Part shown: in pieces, positions 1-6,460 of the stretch
Position numbering within the stretch: the first letter of the stretch is position 1
Layout: each line of letters starts with the position of its first letter
Origin: Chloroflexia bacterium
GTDB lineage: Bacteria; Chloroflexota; Chloroflexia; Thermomicrobiales; JALYUS01
Length of the DNA stretch: 23,462 nucleotides
Direction: 5' to 3'
Assembly: GCA_025928215.1 (NCBI GenBank)
Contig: JAICJW010000012.1
Span: 1-23,462 of the forward strand
Notes under the pieces: generated by a model
The model's input: the letters and a program-made list of their open reading frames with translations, nothing else
The model's database searches: none
What the model was told of the DNA's origin: nothing
Position numbers and translations under genes: made by a program

Positions 1-1
1 C

Positions 2-37
2 TCCCTCGTCCAATACGTCGAGGAGGCGGGGAAGTAA
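2..37 (+). CDS. 3' end of an upstream gene (partial)
   Basis: The first bases read without a stop as S-L-V-Q-Y-V-E-E-A-G-K followed by TAA at 35-37. This frame looks like the C-terminus of a protein entering from the left, but eleven residues are too few to name a family. The next gene starts about 95 bases further on the same strand. Confidence 0.35.
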   Translation, partial: SLVQYVEEAGK

Positions 38-131
38 CAGGGGCGAATCGAGAAACCGCTTGAACCGCAAAGCCGCAAAGGACGCAGAGAAAACATAGGA
101 CATAATGCTGGAATAGCGAAGGAGGTACAGC
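38..131 (+). other. Intergenic leader with a GCAAAGGACGCAGAG-type repeat arm
   Basis: Positions about 64-90 hold a purine-rich stretch of the form CCGCAAAG..CGCAAAGGACGCAGAG. Related motifs recur in other gaps of this window, for example near 7515-7540 and 1272-1295. No opposite arm is visible here, so it may be half of an element. A strong ribosome binding site (AAGGAGGT, around 119-126) ends the region. I see no convincing promoter; CATAAT at 101-106 could be a -10 but lacks a good -35. Confidence 0.3.
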
Positions 132-1256
132 GTGCCGCGAACGGAGATACGACCGGGGAACCTGATTGGCATGGCGACAACGGCGATTGACACGCCCGCC
201 CTCGTCATTGATTGCGACGCGATGGAGCACAACCTGCGGACGATGGCGGATTTCTTCCGCGACAAGCCCGCCAGCCTCCGCCCGCACGCAAAGACGCACA
301 AAAGCCCGATGATCGCGCACAAGCAGATCGCGCTCGGCGCGGTCGGCATCACCTGCGCCAAACTCGGCGAGGCGGAGGTGATGACCGAAGCCGGTATCAA
401 GGACATTCTCGTCGCCAACCAGATCATCGGCCCGACGAAGATTGCCCGCCTCGTCGGCCTCCTCCATCACACGCGCGTCACCGTCGCGGTGGACGACCCG
501 GAGAATCTGCGCGCCCTCGCCCGCGCGGCGGAGGCGCAGGGCGTCGAACTCGATGTGCTGGTCGAGGTGAATACCGGCATGAATCGTTGCGGCGTCGAGC
601 CGGGCGAAGCGGCGGTGCAGTTGGCGCGTGTCGCGTCGGACCTCCCCGGCATCCGTTTCCGGGGCATTCAGGCGTACGAGGGGCATCTCGTCAATATCAA
701 GGACGACAACGAGCGTGCGGGGCGGGTCGCGGAGGCAATGGCGCCGATCATTGAGACACGCCATGCCATCGAGGCGGCGGGTATCCCGGTCGGCATCGTC
801 TCCGGCGGCGGCACCGGCACCTTCGCGCATACCGGCACGACTAGCGGGTTCGACGAGGTGCAGGCAGGGTCATATGTCTTCCTGGACAGCACGTATGCGG
901 GTGTCGGCGGCATCGGCGAGCGGTTCCGGTCCGCCCTCACCGTCCTCGCAACGGTCATCAGCCGGCCAGCGCCGGAGCGCGTGATTCTGGATATCGGGCG
1001 CAAGACGCTCGGCGTTGACCATGGCACCCCGGTCTTGAAGGGCTACCCGGAGGGCATCACCTTCAAGGGCTTCTCCGAGGAGCACACGACGATGATCGTG
1101 GACGGCCCCGCCCGCGGCCTGCGCCCCGGCGACACAGTCGAGGTGATCCCCGGTCACGTCTGCACGACCGTCAACCTCTACGATTGCTACTACGCCACCC
1201 GCAAGGGCCGCGTTGAAGCGATCTGGCCCGTCGCCGGTCGTGGCCGCTCGCAGTAA
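132..1256 (+). CDS. D-threonine aldolase / D-serine dehydratase-like PLP enzyme (DSD1 family)
   Basis: This is an alanine racemase-fold PLP enzyme of the fold-type III D-threonine aldolase/D-serine dehydratase group, which cleaves or dehydrates beta-hydroxy D-amino acids in the cytoplasm. The start is GTG at 132, 5 nt after a strong GGAGGT; an internal ATG at 171 lacks such a site. The N-terminal barrel carries R-P-H-A-K-T-H-K (residues 50-57), with Lys54 the expected Schiff-base lysine. The C-terminal barrel ends with H-V-C (His342, Cys344), the metal-binding pair that is His-x-Cys in zinc-dependent D-serine dehydratase. Its 374 residues match the family. A SelA-like PLP lyase follows about 145 bp downstream, with a hairpin between them. 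The exact substrate (D-Ser, D-Thr or 3-hydroxy-D-Asp) cannot be decided from sequence. Confidence 0.88.
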   Translation: MPRTEIRPGNLIGMATTAIDTPALVIDCDAMEHNLRTMADFFRDKPASLRPHAKTHKSPMIAHKQIALGAVGITCAKLGEAEVMTEAGIKDILVANQIIGPTKIARLVGLLHHTRVTVAVDDPENLRALARAAEAQGVELDVLVEVNTGMNRCGVEPGEAAVQLARVASDLPGIRFRGIQAYEGHLVNIKDDNERAGRVAEAMAPIIETRHAIEAAGIPVGIVSGGGTGTFAHTGTTSGFDEVQAGSYVFLDSTYAGVGGIGERFRSALTVLATVISRPAPERVILDIGRKTLGVDHGTPVLKGYPEGITFKGFSEEHTTMIVDGPARGLRPGDTVEVIPGHVCTTVNLYDCYYATRKGRVEAIWPVAGRGRSQ

Positions 1257-1271
1257 GAAAGGGTCGTAGCG

Positions 1272-1353
1272 CGGAGAGCGCAGAGGACACAGAAGAGAGC
1301 CGGAAAGGCATGATTAGGAGATTGAAGCATCTCTCTGTGTTCTCTGGGCTCCG
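1272..1353 (+). terminator. Imperfect inverted repeat between two PLP genes, possible terminator
   Basis: The arm CAGAGGACACAG (1281-1292) pairs with CTGTGTTCTCTG (1335-1346): 12 pairs including one G-U. CGGAG at 1272 and CTCCG at 1349-1353 extend it imperfectly. There is no clean U-tract, so it could be a processing or attenuation hairpin or a mobile repeat rather than a classic terminator. It belongs to the family of gap-filling inverted repeats seen elsewhere in the window. Confidence 0.45.
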
Positions 1354-1400
1354 TTTTCCTCTTCGCTGACGCTGGCAATTCGTCTGATAGGGGGGATGTA

Positions 1401-2552
1401 ATGAGCGGGATATATGAACGACTGGGGATTCGGCCGCTGATCAATGCGCGGGGGACGCACACGCGGCTTGGCGGCTCGATCATGGCGCCGGAGGTGCTCG
1501 ACGCGATGCGCGAGGCGGCGGGCGCGTACATCCTACTCGATGAGTTGCAGGCGCGGGCGAGCGAGGTGATCGCCCGCGCGACGGGCGCGGAAGCGGGGAT
1601 GGTGACGGGTGGCGCGGAGGCAGGCTTGCTTCTCGCCACCGCCGCCTGTATGGCCGGGACCGATCCGATCAAGATCGCGCAACTGCCGGACAGCACCGGC
1701 ATGAAGAACGAGGCAATCATCCATCGCGCGCACCGCAATGGGTACGATCACGCCGTCCGCGTGGCAGGCGCGACGGTCGTCGAGGTCGGCTACGGCCACG
1801 GCACGATCCCCTACCAACTCGAAGCGGCGTTCACGGAGCGGACGGCGCTCGTCGAGTACCTCGCCTCGCCGTGGGCGAGCCGGGGCGCACTTTCGCTCCC
1901 CCAGACGTGCGAAATCGCGCACCGGCATGGCGTTCCGGTGCTCGTGGACGCGGCGGCGATGTTGCCCCCGCCGGAGAACCTGACGCGCTTTATCGCGGAG
2001 GGCGCCGACCTCGTCACCTACAGCGGCGGCAAGGAACTGCACGGGCCGCAATCCTCCGGCATCCTCGCCGGGCGGGCGGACTTGATCCGCGCCGCGCTGG
2101 CGAACGGCAGCCCGAATCATAGCGTGGGGCGCGCCGCGAAGGCTGCGAAGGAGGACATCGTTGGGCTGATCGTCGCGCTCGAACGCTATCTGAACCGCGA
2201 TCACGCCGCCGACATGGCGCGCTGGGAGGCGCAGGCGGAATACATGCTGGAACGGCTCGACGGCCTGCCCGGCGTCGAGGCCCACCGCGTCTACGACGGT
2301 CGCGAGCATATCACGCCGCGCGTCGAACTCCGTTTCGCGCCCACGAGCGGCATTGACGCGCATGACCTCGTCGTCGCGCTGGAAGACGGCGACACGCGCA
2401 TCTACCTCTTCGAACCGAACGGCCCAAGTTCCGTGCCGAACAGCGTCATTATCAATACGCAGACGATGCAGTCGGGTGACGAAAAGATCATCGCGGAGGT
2501 TCTCCGCCCGGCAATCGTGGAACGCGTGAAACGCCCCGTCCACGCGGACTGA
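1401..2552 (+). CDS. SelA-like PLP-dependent lyase/transferase (D-glucosaminate-6-P ammonia-lyase type)
   Basis: This is a fold-type I PLP enzyme of the SelA/DgaE superfamily. The opening Y-E-R-L-G-I-R-P-L-I-N-A-R-G-T is the typical entry, and the Schiff-base lysine sits in S-G-G-K-E-L-H-G-P-Q at Lys211. At 383 residues it lacks the extra N-terminal region of genuine selenocysteine synthase (about 460 residues), so it is better read as an ammonia-lyase or aldolase-type relative acting on an amino sugar acid or hydroxy-amino acid. ATG at 1401 is preceded by GGGGG. An APH-type kinase starts 11 bp after its stop, so the two are probably co-transcribed and possibly translationally coupled. Pairing with the upstream DSD1/DTA-like gene suggests a catabolic route for D-amino or amino-sugar acids. 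The substrate is unknown. Confidence 0.82.
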   Translation: MSGIYERLGIRPLINARGTHTRLGGSIMAPEVLDAMREAAGAYILLDELQARASEVIARATGAEAGMVTGGAEAGLLLATAACMAGTDPIKIAQLPDSTGMKNEAIIHRAHRNGYDHAVRVAGATVVEVGYGHGTIPYQLEAAFTERTALVEYLASPWASRGALSLPQTCEIAHRHGVPVLVDAAAMLPPPENLTRFIAEGADLVTYSGGKELHGPQSSGILAGRADLIRAALANGSPNHSVGRAAKAAKEDIVGLIVALERYLNRDHAADMARWEAQAEYMLERLDGLPGVEAHRVYDGREHITPRVELRFAPTSGIDAHDLVVALEDGDTRIYLFEPNGPSSVPNSVIINTQTMQSGDEKIIAEVLRPAIVERVKRPVHAD

Positions 2553-2563
2553 AGGAAGACGCG

Positions 2564-3445
2564 ATGCGCCGCGCCGAGTACATTGCATCAATCCACGCCG
2601 CGTACCCGGCGTTGCGCATCGAGGGCATACGCCTGAATGATGAGGGGCAGTACAACAACATCCTGATCGTCAACGACGAGCTGATCTTCCGCTTCCCGCG
2701 CCACGCCGAGGGGATCGAGAAACTGGAGAGGGAGATCGCGCTCCTCGACCGGATTCGGCCCGCGCTCCCCCTGCCGATCCCGGGGCCAATCTATCGCCGC
2801 CTTGTGCCGCGCGCGGTCGGGCAGGTCTTCGCGGGGTACCGGATGCTGCCCGGCGAACCGCTCTGGCGGGAGACCTTCGCGGCGATCACCGATCCGGCGA
2901 TTCTCCGGCAGCTGGCAACGCAACTGGCGGCATTCCTTCACGACCTGCACACCACCCCCACCGATCACCTTGCGGCGCTGGTGCCCGCTGATGATTGGCG
3001 CACACTCTGGTCTGATCTGGAAGGAGAGATACGAACCGCACTCTTCCCGCATCTGCCAGCGACCGCGCAGGAGCAGATCGCAGCGCGTTTCGCGGCCTTT
3101 CTCGACGATCCGGGCAACTTCGCCTTCACGCCAGCCGTGATTCACGGCGATTTCGGTAGCGGCAATCTGCTCTGGGATGCGCACGCCGGGGCGATGACTG
3201 CGGTGATTGACTTCGCCTCGGCGACCCTCGGCGACCCTGCCCTCGATGTCGCGGCACTCCTCACCTATGACGAGTCATTCGTGCGGCAAGGGTTCGCCGT
3301 CTATCCAGCGATGGAAGCGATGCTACCGCGCGCCCGCTTCTACCGCAGCACCTTCATGCTTCAGGAAGCACTCTACGGCGTCGAGCACGACGATCCCGAC
3401 GCCGTCGAGCGCGGCCTCGCACCCTATCTGACGGACGAGGAATGA
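2564..3445 (+). CDS. Aminoglycoside phosphotransferase (APH) family kinase
   Basis: This small-molecule kinase has the APH/choline kinase fold. The N-lobe contains the nucleotide-contact region N-N-I-L-I-V-N-D-E-L-I-F-R-F-P with E-I-A-L-L after it. The C-lobe has the catalytic loop H-G-D-F-G-S-G-N (residues 194-201) and the metal-binding Asp216 in I-D-F-A. The length of 293 is normal, so the enzyme looks intact. ATG at 2564 follows GGAAG by a few bases, and the gene lies 11 bp behind the SelA-like gene, indicating one operon. Members of this fold phosphorylate antibiotics, sugars, hydroxy-amino acids or choline-like compounds. Given its place behind amino-acid enzymes, a metabolic substrate is more likely than resistance, but that is inference. 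Confidence 0.87.
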   Translation: MRRAEYIASIHAAYPALRIEGIRLNDEGQYNNILIVNDELIFRFPRHAEGIEKLEREIALLDRIRPALPLPIPGPIYRRLVPRAVGQVFAGYRMLPGEPLWRETFAAITDPAILRQLATQLAAFLHDLHTTPTDHLAALVPADDWRTLWSDLEGEIRTALFPHLPATAQEQIAARFAAFLDDPGNFAFTPAVIHGDFGSGNLLWDAHAGAMTAVIDFASATLGDPALDVAALLTYDESFVRQGFAVYPAMEAMLPRARFYRSTFMLQEALYGVEHDDPDAVERGLAPYLTDEE

Positions 3446-3453
3446 GCAATGTG

Positions 3454-3789
3454 TCACCAGGATCGCGCCGCGCGGGGCGGCGCAGGTTGCACAACAAGAT
3501 CAATCGTGTCGAGGCAGGATTGAGGGTTGAAGATATTGGCGGCGGTGTGCCACGGGCCGGGGCACGTCGTGACATTCAGCAGGCGATCCACAGCGAAGCA
3601 GCGCCATTCGCCGCCCGGCGGAAGGCCATGCACGCTCCCACCCTCGAACTGGTAGCCGAGGACATGTTTCGTGCCATCTTTCGTCCCGAGCGCGTGCGGA
3701 CAAAACGCGCGGCGCTCACCGTCGTACATCGCCGTCACGTGCTCGTGATGTTCGATGGCCTGTTCAAGCAGGGCATAATTTTCCGTCAT
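3454..3789 (-). CDS. Small conserved hypothetical protein (WYL-domain-like)
   Basis: This 111-residue protein starts M-T-E-N-Y-A-L-L-E-Q-A-I-E. I chose ATG at 3789 because AGGGAG lies just upstream; the frame is open further upstream (to 3864), but that extension runs into an inverted repeat. The central stretch H-A-L-G-T-K-D-G-T-K-H-V-L-G-Y-Q-F and the later G-L-P-P-G-G-E-W-R-C-F-A-V-D-R-L resemble stand-alone small proteins related to WYL domains, which usually bind nucleic acid or small ligands. That assignment is from memory of the family pattern and is tentative. No signal peptide or membrane segment is seen. It converges with the APH gene (8 bp between stops) and lies downstream of the broken serine hydrolase, separated by a palindrome. 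Confidence 0.65.
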   Translation of the reverse strand: MTENYALLEQAIEHHEHVTAMYDGERRAFCPHALGTKDGTKHVLGYQFEGGSVHGLPPGGEWRCFAVDRLLNVTTCPGPWHTAANIFNPQSCLDTIDLVVQPAPPRAARSW

Positions 3790-3854
3790 TCGACTCGCTC
3801 CCTGGAGCGATAACGTGTATGCCGCCACTCGGAATATCGCATCAGGGATGCCAG

Positions 3855-3919
3855 GGAACCTCACCCCTCGCCGCTTGACGGAGAGCGGGCGCCCTCTGGG
3901 TAGTGGGGGGTGAGGTTCC
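3855..3919 (-). repeat. Palindromic GGAACCTCACCCC ... GGGGTGAGGTTCC element, likely terminator
   Basis: A perfect 13-bp inverted repeat has arms at 3855-3867 and 3907-3919 around a 39-bp spacer; the spacer contains GGAGAGCGGGCGCCCTCT, which can itself pair. The right arm touches the stop codon of the serine hydrolase (TAA at 3920-3922 on the minus strand), so it could end that transcript. CCTCACCCC/GGGGTGAGG palindromes are commonly dispersed intergenic repeats in bacteria, so a non-autonomous mobile repeat is equally possible. Confidence 0.6.
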
Positions 3920-5176
3920 TTACCGTGCTGCCGCCATCACCGCATTGCTGAAATATGCCTGACGCGGGCGCTCGGTGGTCCAGCCACTGGCGAGGGTGCG
4001 GTTCGTCAGCAGGACGCAGACGATGTCGGTTTCCGGGTCCGCCCAGACCATCGTACCGGTTGAGCCGAGGTGGCCGAAGGTCGCGGGCGAGGTGAGGTCG
4101 CCGCTCGGATGCAGGCGGTTCGTCCCTTTGATCTCCCAGCCGATGCCCCATGCTACCGCCGGCCGGATGTTGGCAGGCGGCGCACCGTCCCGCAGTTCGG
4201 GCGCGAGATCGGCGGGCGCATCCGGCGGCGCGAACTGGATCGTCGTCATCGCGCGGGCCGTCGCGGCGGAGAGGATGCGTGCCCCCGGCGAAACGGGATC
4301 GGTATGGCCGATCCGTTGGCGGCCGCCCGCCGCCGGGAGCATGCAATCCACGAAGCGGACGAGATCGCGCGGGCAACTAAAGAGGCCTCCCCACGGGATA
4401 CCAAGCCCCCGGTAATAGGCGCTATTCGCCATCTCCCAATCCTGCCCCTCCTGCCCCGTCCCCGCGACATGGGCGATTCGCTCCGACCATTCGGGCGGGG
4501 GCAGGAGCGCGCTCGCCACCATGCCGAGCGGCGCGAGGATGTGCTGATGGACGAAGGCGTGATACTGCCTGACCATTGGTCTCTCCACTGGCCGCCGGAG
4601 CGTGCCGCTCACGGCGCGCCCAACAACCTCCGCCGCCATCAGGATGCCAGGATTGCTGTAGTAATGGAGCGTGCCGGGCGCGAAGAGGAGGGGCTACGCG
4701 CCGAAAGAGGCGACGAACGCCTCCAGCGGCTGATGCGCGCGGCGGAGATCGAAGTTGTCCGGGCTGACACCGGGTAGGCCGGAGCAGTGCGCCAGAACAT
4801 GCCGGAGCGTCACGGCGCGCCGGTCGAAGGGTGTCTCAGGAGCGTCGAGGAATTCGGGCAGCAGATCAGCGAGCGGCTCATCGAGGGCAATCAGCCCGCG
4901 CTCGACCATGAGCATGACGGCGGCAGCGGTGAATGGCTTCGTCACGGAGGCGAGGCCCCAGATCGTCTCCGAGTCCGCCGGATGGCCCGGCGCACGGTCG
5001 CCAACGTATGTCTCACCGGCGATCCGCCCGCCCCGCGCGACGAGCGCCGCCGCGCCCGGCACGACACCGCGCGTGACCCACTGCTCGATCAGATCGAATG
5101 CCCGCCGGAGCGCATGCGGATCGAACCCCGCCTCCCGCGCACCCTCGACGACCGCCCCATGCACGCCATCATTCAC
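3920..5176 (-). pseudogene. Class C beta-lactamase-type serine hydrolase with in-frame TAG
   Basis: This is a penicillin-binding-protein-like serine hydrolase (beta-lactamase class C/esterase group) split into two open halves in one reading frame by TAG at 4694-4696. The first half, from GTG 5176 (AAGGAGG 8 nt upstream), holds the nucleophile motif S-V-T-K (Ser77, Lys80) and reaches F-V-A-S-F-G-A. After the stop the same frame continues P-L-L-F-A-P-G-T-L-H-Y-Y-S-N, giving the expected Y-S-N motif at about 173-175, and later F-G-H-L-G-S-T-G-T, which stands for the third motif. Restored length is about 418 codons, normal for the family. Since frame and motifs are kept, the lesion is a recent point nonsense change, a base-call error or, less likely, readthrough. 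It starts 21 bp after the FrnE-like gene, as its operon partner. The next in-frame ATG after the stop (4639) lacks the catalytic serine, so a restart would be inactive. Confidence 0.85.
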
Positions 5177-5197
5177 CGCCGCCACCTCCTTCGCAAT

Positions 5198-5827
5198 TCA
5201 ACCGGTTTCCGCTTGATCGCTTTCCATGCGGCGCCGCGCTTCGTCGTACACTTGCCGGAGGACATCGTATGGCTGGGCGCCCTGCACGCCCACCTGCCCG
5301 ATGACGATGGTCGGCACGGCGGAGATGCCAACCTGTGCCGCCAGTTGCTCCTGCTCGATCACGCGATCCGTATACCGCCCTTCCACGAGCGCGGCGCGCA
5401 GGTCGTCCGAACTCAGTCCGACCGACGCGCCGATGGCGACAAGTTCATCCACCTCACCGATGTCCCGGTTCTCGACGAAGAAGGCACGGAAGAGGGCGAC
5501 GCGCATCTCCTCGAAGCGGTCGTGATCGCGGGCATAGATTGCCGCCTCGTGCGCCTGCCGGGAACGCGACTTGAAAGGCGGGAAATGCATCTCCACGCCA
5601 AGTTTCGCGGCCATCGGCCCGACACCGCGCTCCCAATGCTGCCGGAATCGCTCGCCGCCCGGCCCGGTGATGTCCGGCAGCGGCGCGGGTTCGGGCCGCA
5701 GTTCGAAGGCGAGCCATTCGATTTCGACATCATGCGTTGCTCTCAGTTCGGCCAAGGCACCCTCAGCCAGATAGCAGTATGGTCAGACGTAATCGGAAAA
5801 GACGATCACGGGCATCGGGGCATCCAT
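5198..5827 (-). CDS. DsbA/FrnE-family thiol oxidoreductase with in-frame UGA at the active-site Cys (candidate selenoprotein)
   Basis: This thioredoxin-fold protein belongs to the DsbA/FrnE (2-hydroxychromene-2-carboxylate isomerase-like) family. From ATG 5827 (AAGGAAG upstream) the frame reads M-D-A-P-M-P-V-I-V-F-S-D-Y-V, then TGA (5785-5783), then P-Y-C-Y-L-A-E and onward, open to TGA at 5200-5198. The TGA replaces exactly the first cysteine of the canonical C-P-Y-C motif. The rest is intact: helical insertion, and the cis-proline loop A-V-P-T-I-V-I-G expected of active members. Full length is 209 codons, normal for the family. A stem-loop fitting a bacterial SECIS follows the TGA. Without recoding only 14 residues would be made, or a headless product from TTG 5755. 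The neighbours are a truncated kinase 20 bp upstream and the TAG-broken hydrolase downstream, so pseudogenisation is the main alternative. The family assignment is secure; selenocysteine is an inference. Confidence 0.72.
5749..5768 (-). promoter_or_regulatory. Candidate bacterial SECIS stem-loop after UGA
   Basis: On the minus strand, 14 nt after the TGA, GGCTGAGG (5768-5761) pairs with CCTTGGCC (5757-5750) around the triloop GTG (5760-5758). There are eight pairs, two of them G-U, plus a possible ninth U-G at the base (5769/5749). The apical loop starts 22 nt after the TGA and opens with G. These match the published general rules for bacterial SECIS elements: loop about 16-37 nt from UGA, G in the first loop positions, short upper stem. 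The hairpin lies inside the coding frame and encodes G/A-E-G-A-L-A. Confidence 0.5.
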
Positions 5828-5847
5828 AGGAGGCTTCCTTTCTGGTT

Positions 5848-6426
5848 CTAGCCGGGCGGCGGCAACCCGAGTGACGCGGCGGCCCACGGCAGCGCGCGTT
5901 TCAGTTGAGACAACTGTACACCCCGAACGCGCGGCGCGCCTTCCGGCGGCGGTAATCCGGCCCGTGCCGCAAAGAAGCCGCTCCTCAAGGCGGCGAGCGC
6001 CGGTTCGTCCGGCATAATATCTATTGGATCGGGGCCACCCTCGGCGGCGAGGCTCGGCAACCAGAACGCCACATCCACCGCGGCATTCCCCCGGCAGGCG
6101 AGGTTCCAGTCCATGAGGATCACGCGATCCCCGACGAAGCAGAGATTGTCGCTGCGCACATCGAGATGGACGAGACTGTCACCGTCCAGTATCGCCCCCG
6201 CTTCCGCCGCAAGAAGGGACGGCAAGGCCATGTCGAGCCATGCCGGAGCGCAGAGACCGAGCGAGAGAAAGGGCATGGGGTCTTCCGCCACCTGCGTCCA
6301 ACCCGCTAATCGGTCCCGGCTCAATGCCAGCGCGGGGAGGGCCGGGGGCGGGGTCGCGGCGACGGCGGCGAGGGCCGCCAGCACCTGCTCGACGCGGGCG
6401 ATCAGATGGGGTGGTGGCACCGTCAT
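5848..6426 (-). CDS. APH-fold phosphotransferase lacking the N-lobe (truncated)
   Basis: The 192-residue product contains only the C-lobe of an aminoglycoside-phosphotransferase-type kinase. It has the catalytic loop L-V-H-L-D-V-R-S-D-N-L and the metal site V-I-L-M-D-W-N-L-A-C-R-G, followed by A-V-D-V-A-F-W-L-P-S-L and G-G-P-D-P, typical of a family of around 290-300 residues. The ATP-binding N-lobe of about 100 residues is missing, and no other frame supplies it because the proline racemase gene ends only 34 bp upstream. ATG 6426 has GAGGAGG about 10 nt upstream, so it may still be translated. It is probably a deletion remnant; a solo C-lobe would not be expected to bind ATP. It precedes the FrnE-like gene by 20 bp, suggesting an APH-FrnE-hydrolase operon on the minus strand. 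Confidence 0.75.
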   Translation of the reverse strand: MTVPPPHLIARVEQVLAALAAVAATPPPALPALALSRDRLAGWTQVAEDPMPFLSLGLCAPAWLDMALPSLLAAEAGAILDGDSLVHLDVRSDNLCFVGDRVILMDWNLACRGNAAVDVAFWLPSLAAEGGPDPIDIMPDEPALAALRSGFFAARAGLPPPEGAPRVRGVQLSQLKRALPWAAASLGLPPPG

Positions 6427-6460
6427 TCGCCGTATGCCTCCTCTGATAGCTGATCATCCG

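Noticed and set aside
1401..2552. SelA-like gene as the window's own selenocysteine synthase supporting the UGA recoding
   Set aside because: It belongs to the SelA superfamily but is only 383 residues, lacks the N-terminal part of true SelA, and sits with amino-acid catabolic genes. It gives no evidence that the cell makes Sec-tRNA.
2564..3445. Antibiotic resistance gene
   Set aside because: The APH fold is shared by many metabolic kinases; the operon context is catabolic and nothing points to a drug substrate.
3920..5176. Frameshift in the serine hydrolase
   Set aside because: The two halves are in the same frame; the interruption is one TAG, not an indel.
5198..5755. FrnE-like gene starting at TTG 5755 after the TGA
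   Set aside because: It would lack the first strand and the whole active-site motif, and has no ribosome binding site, whereas ATG 5827 has a good one and restores the complete fold.
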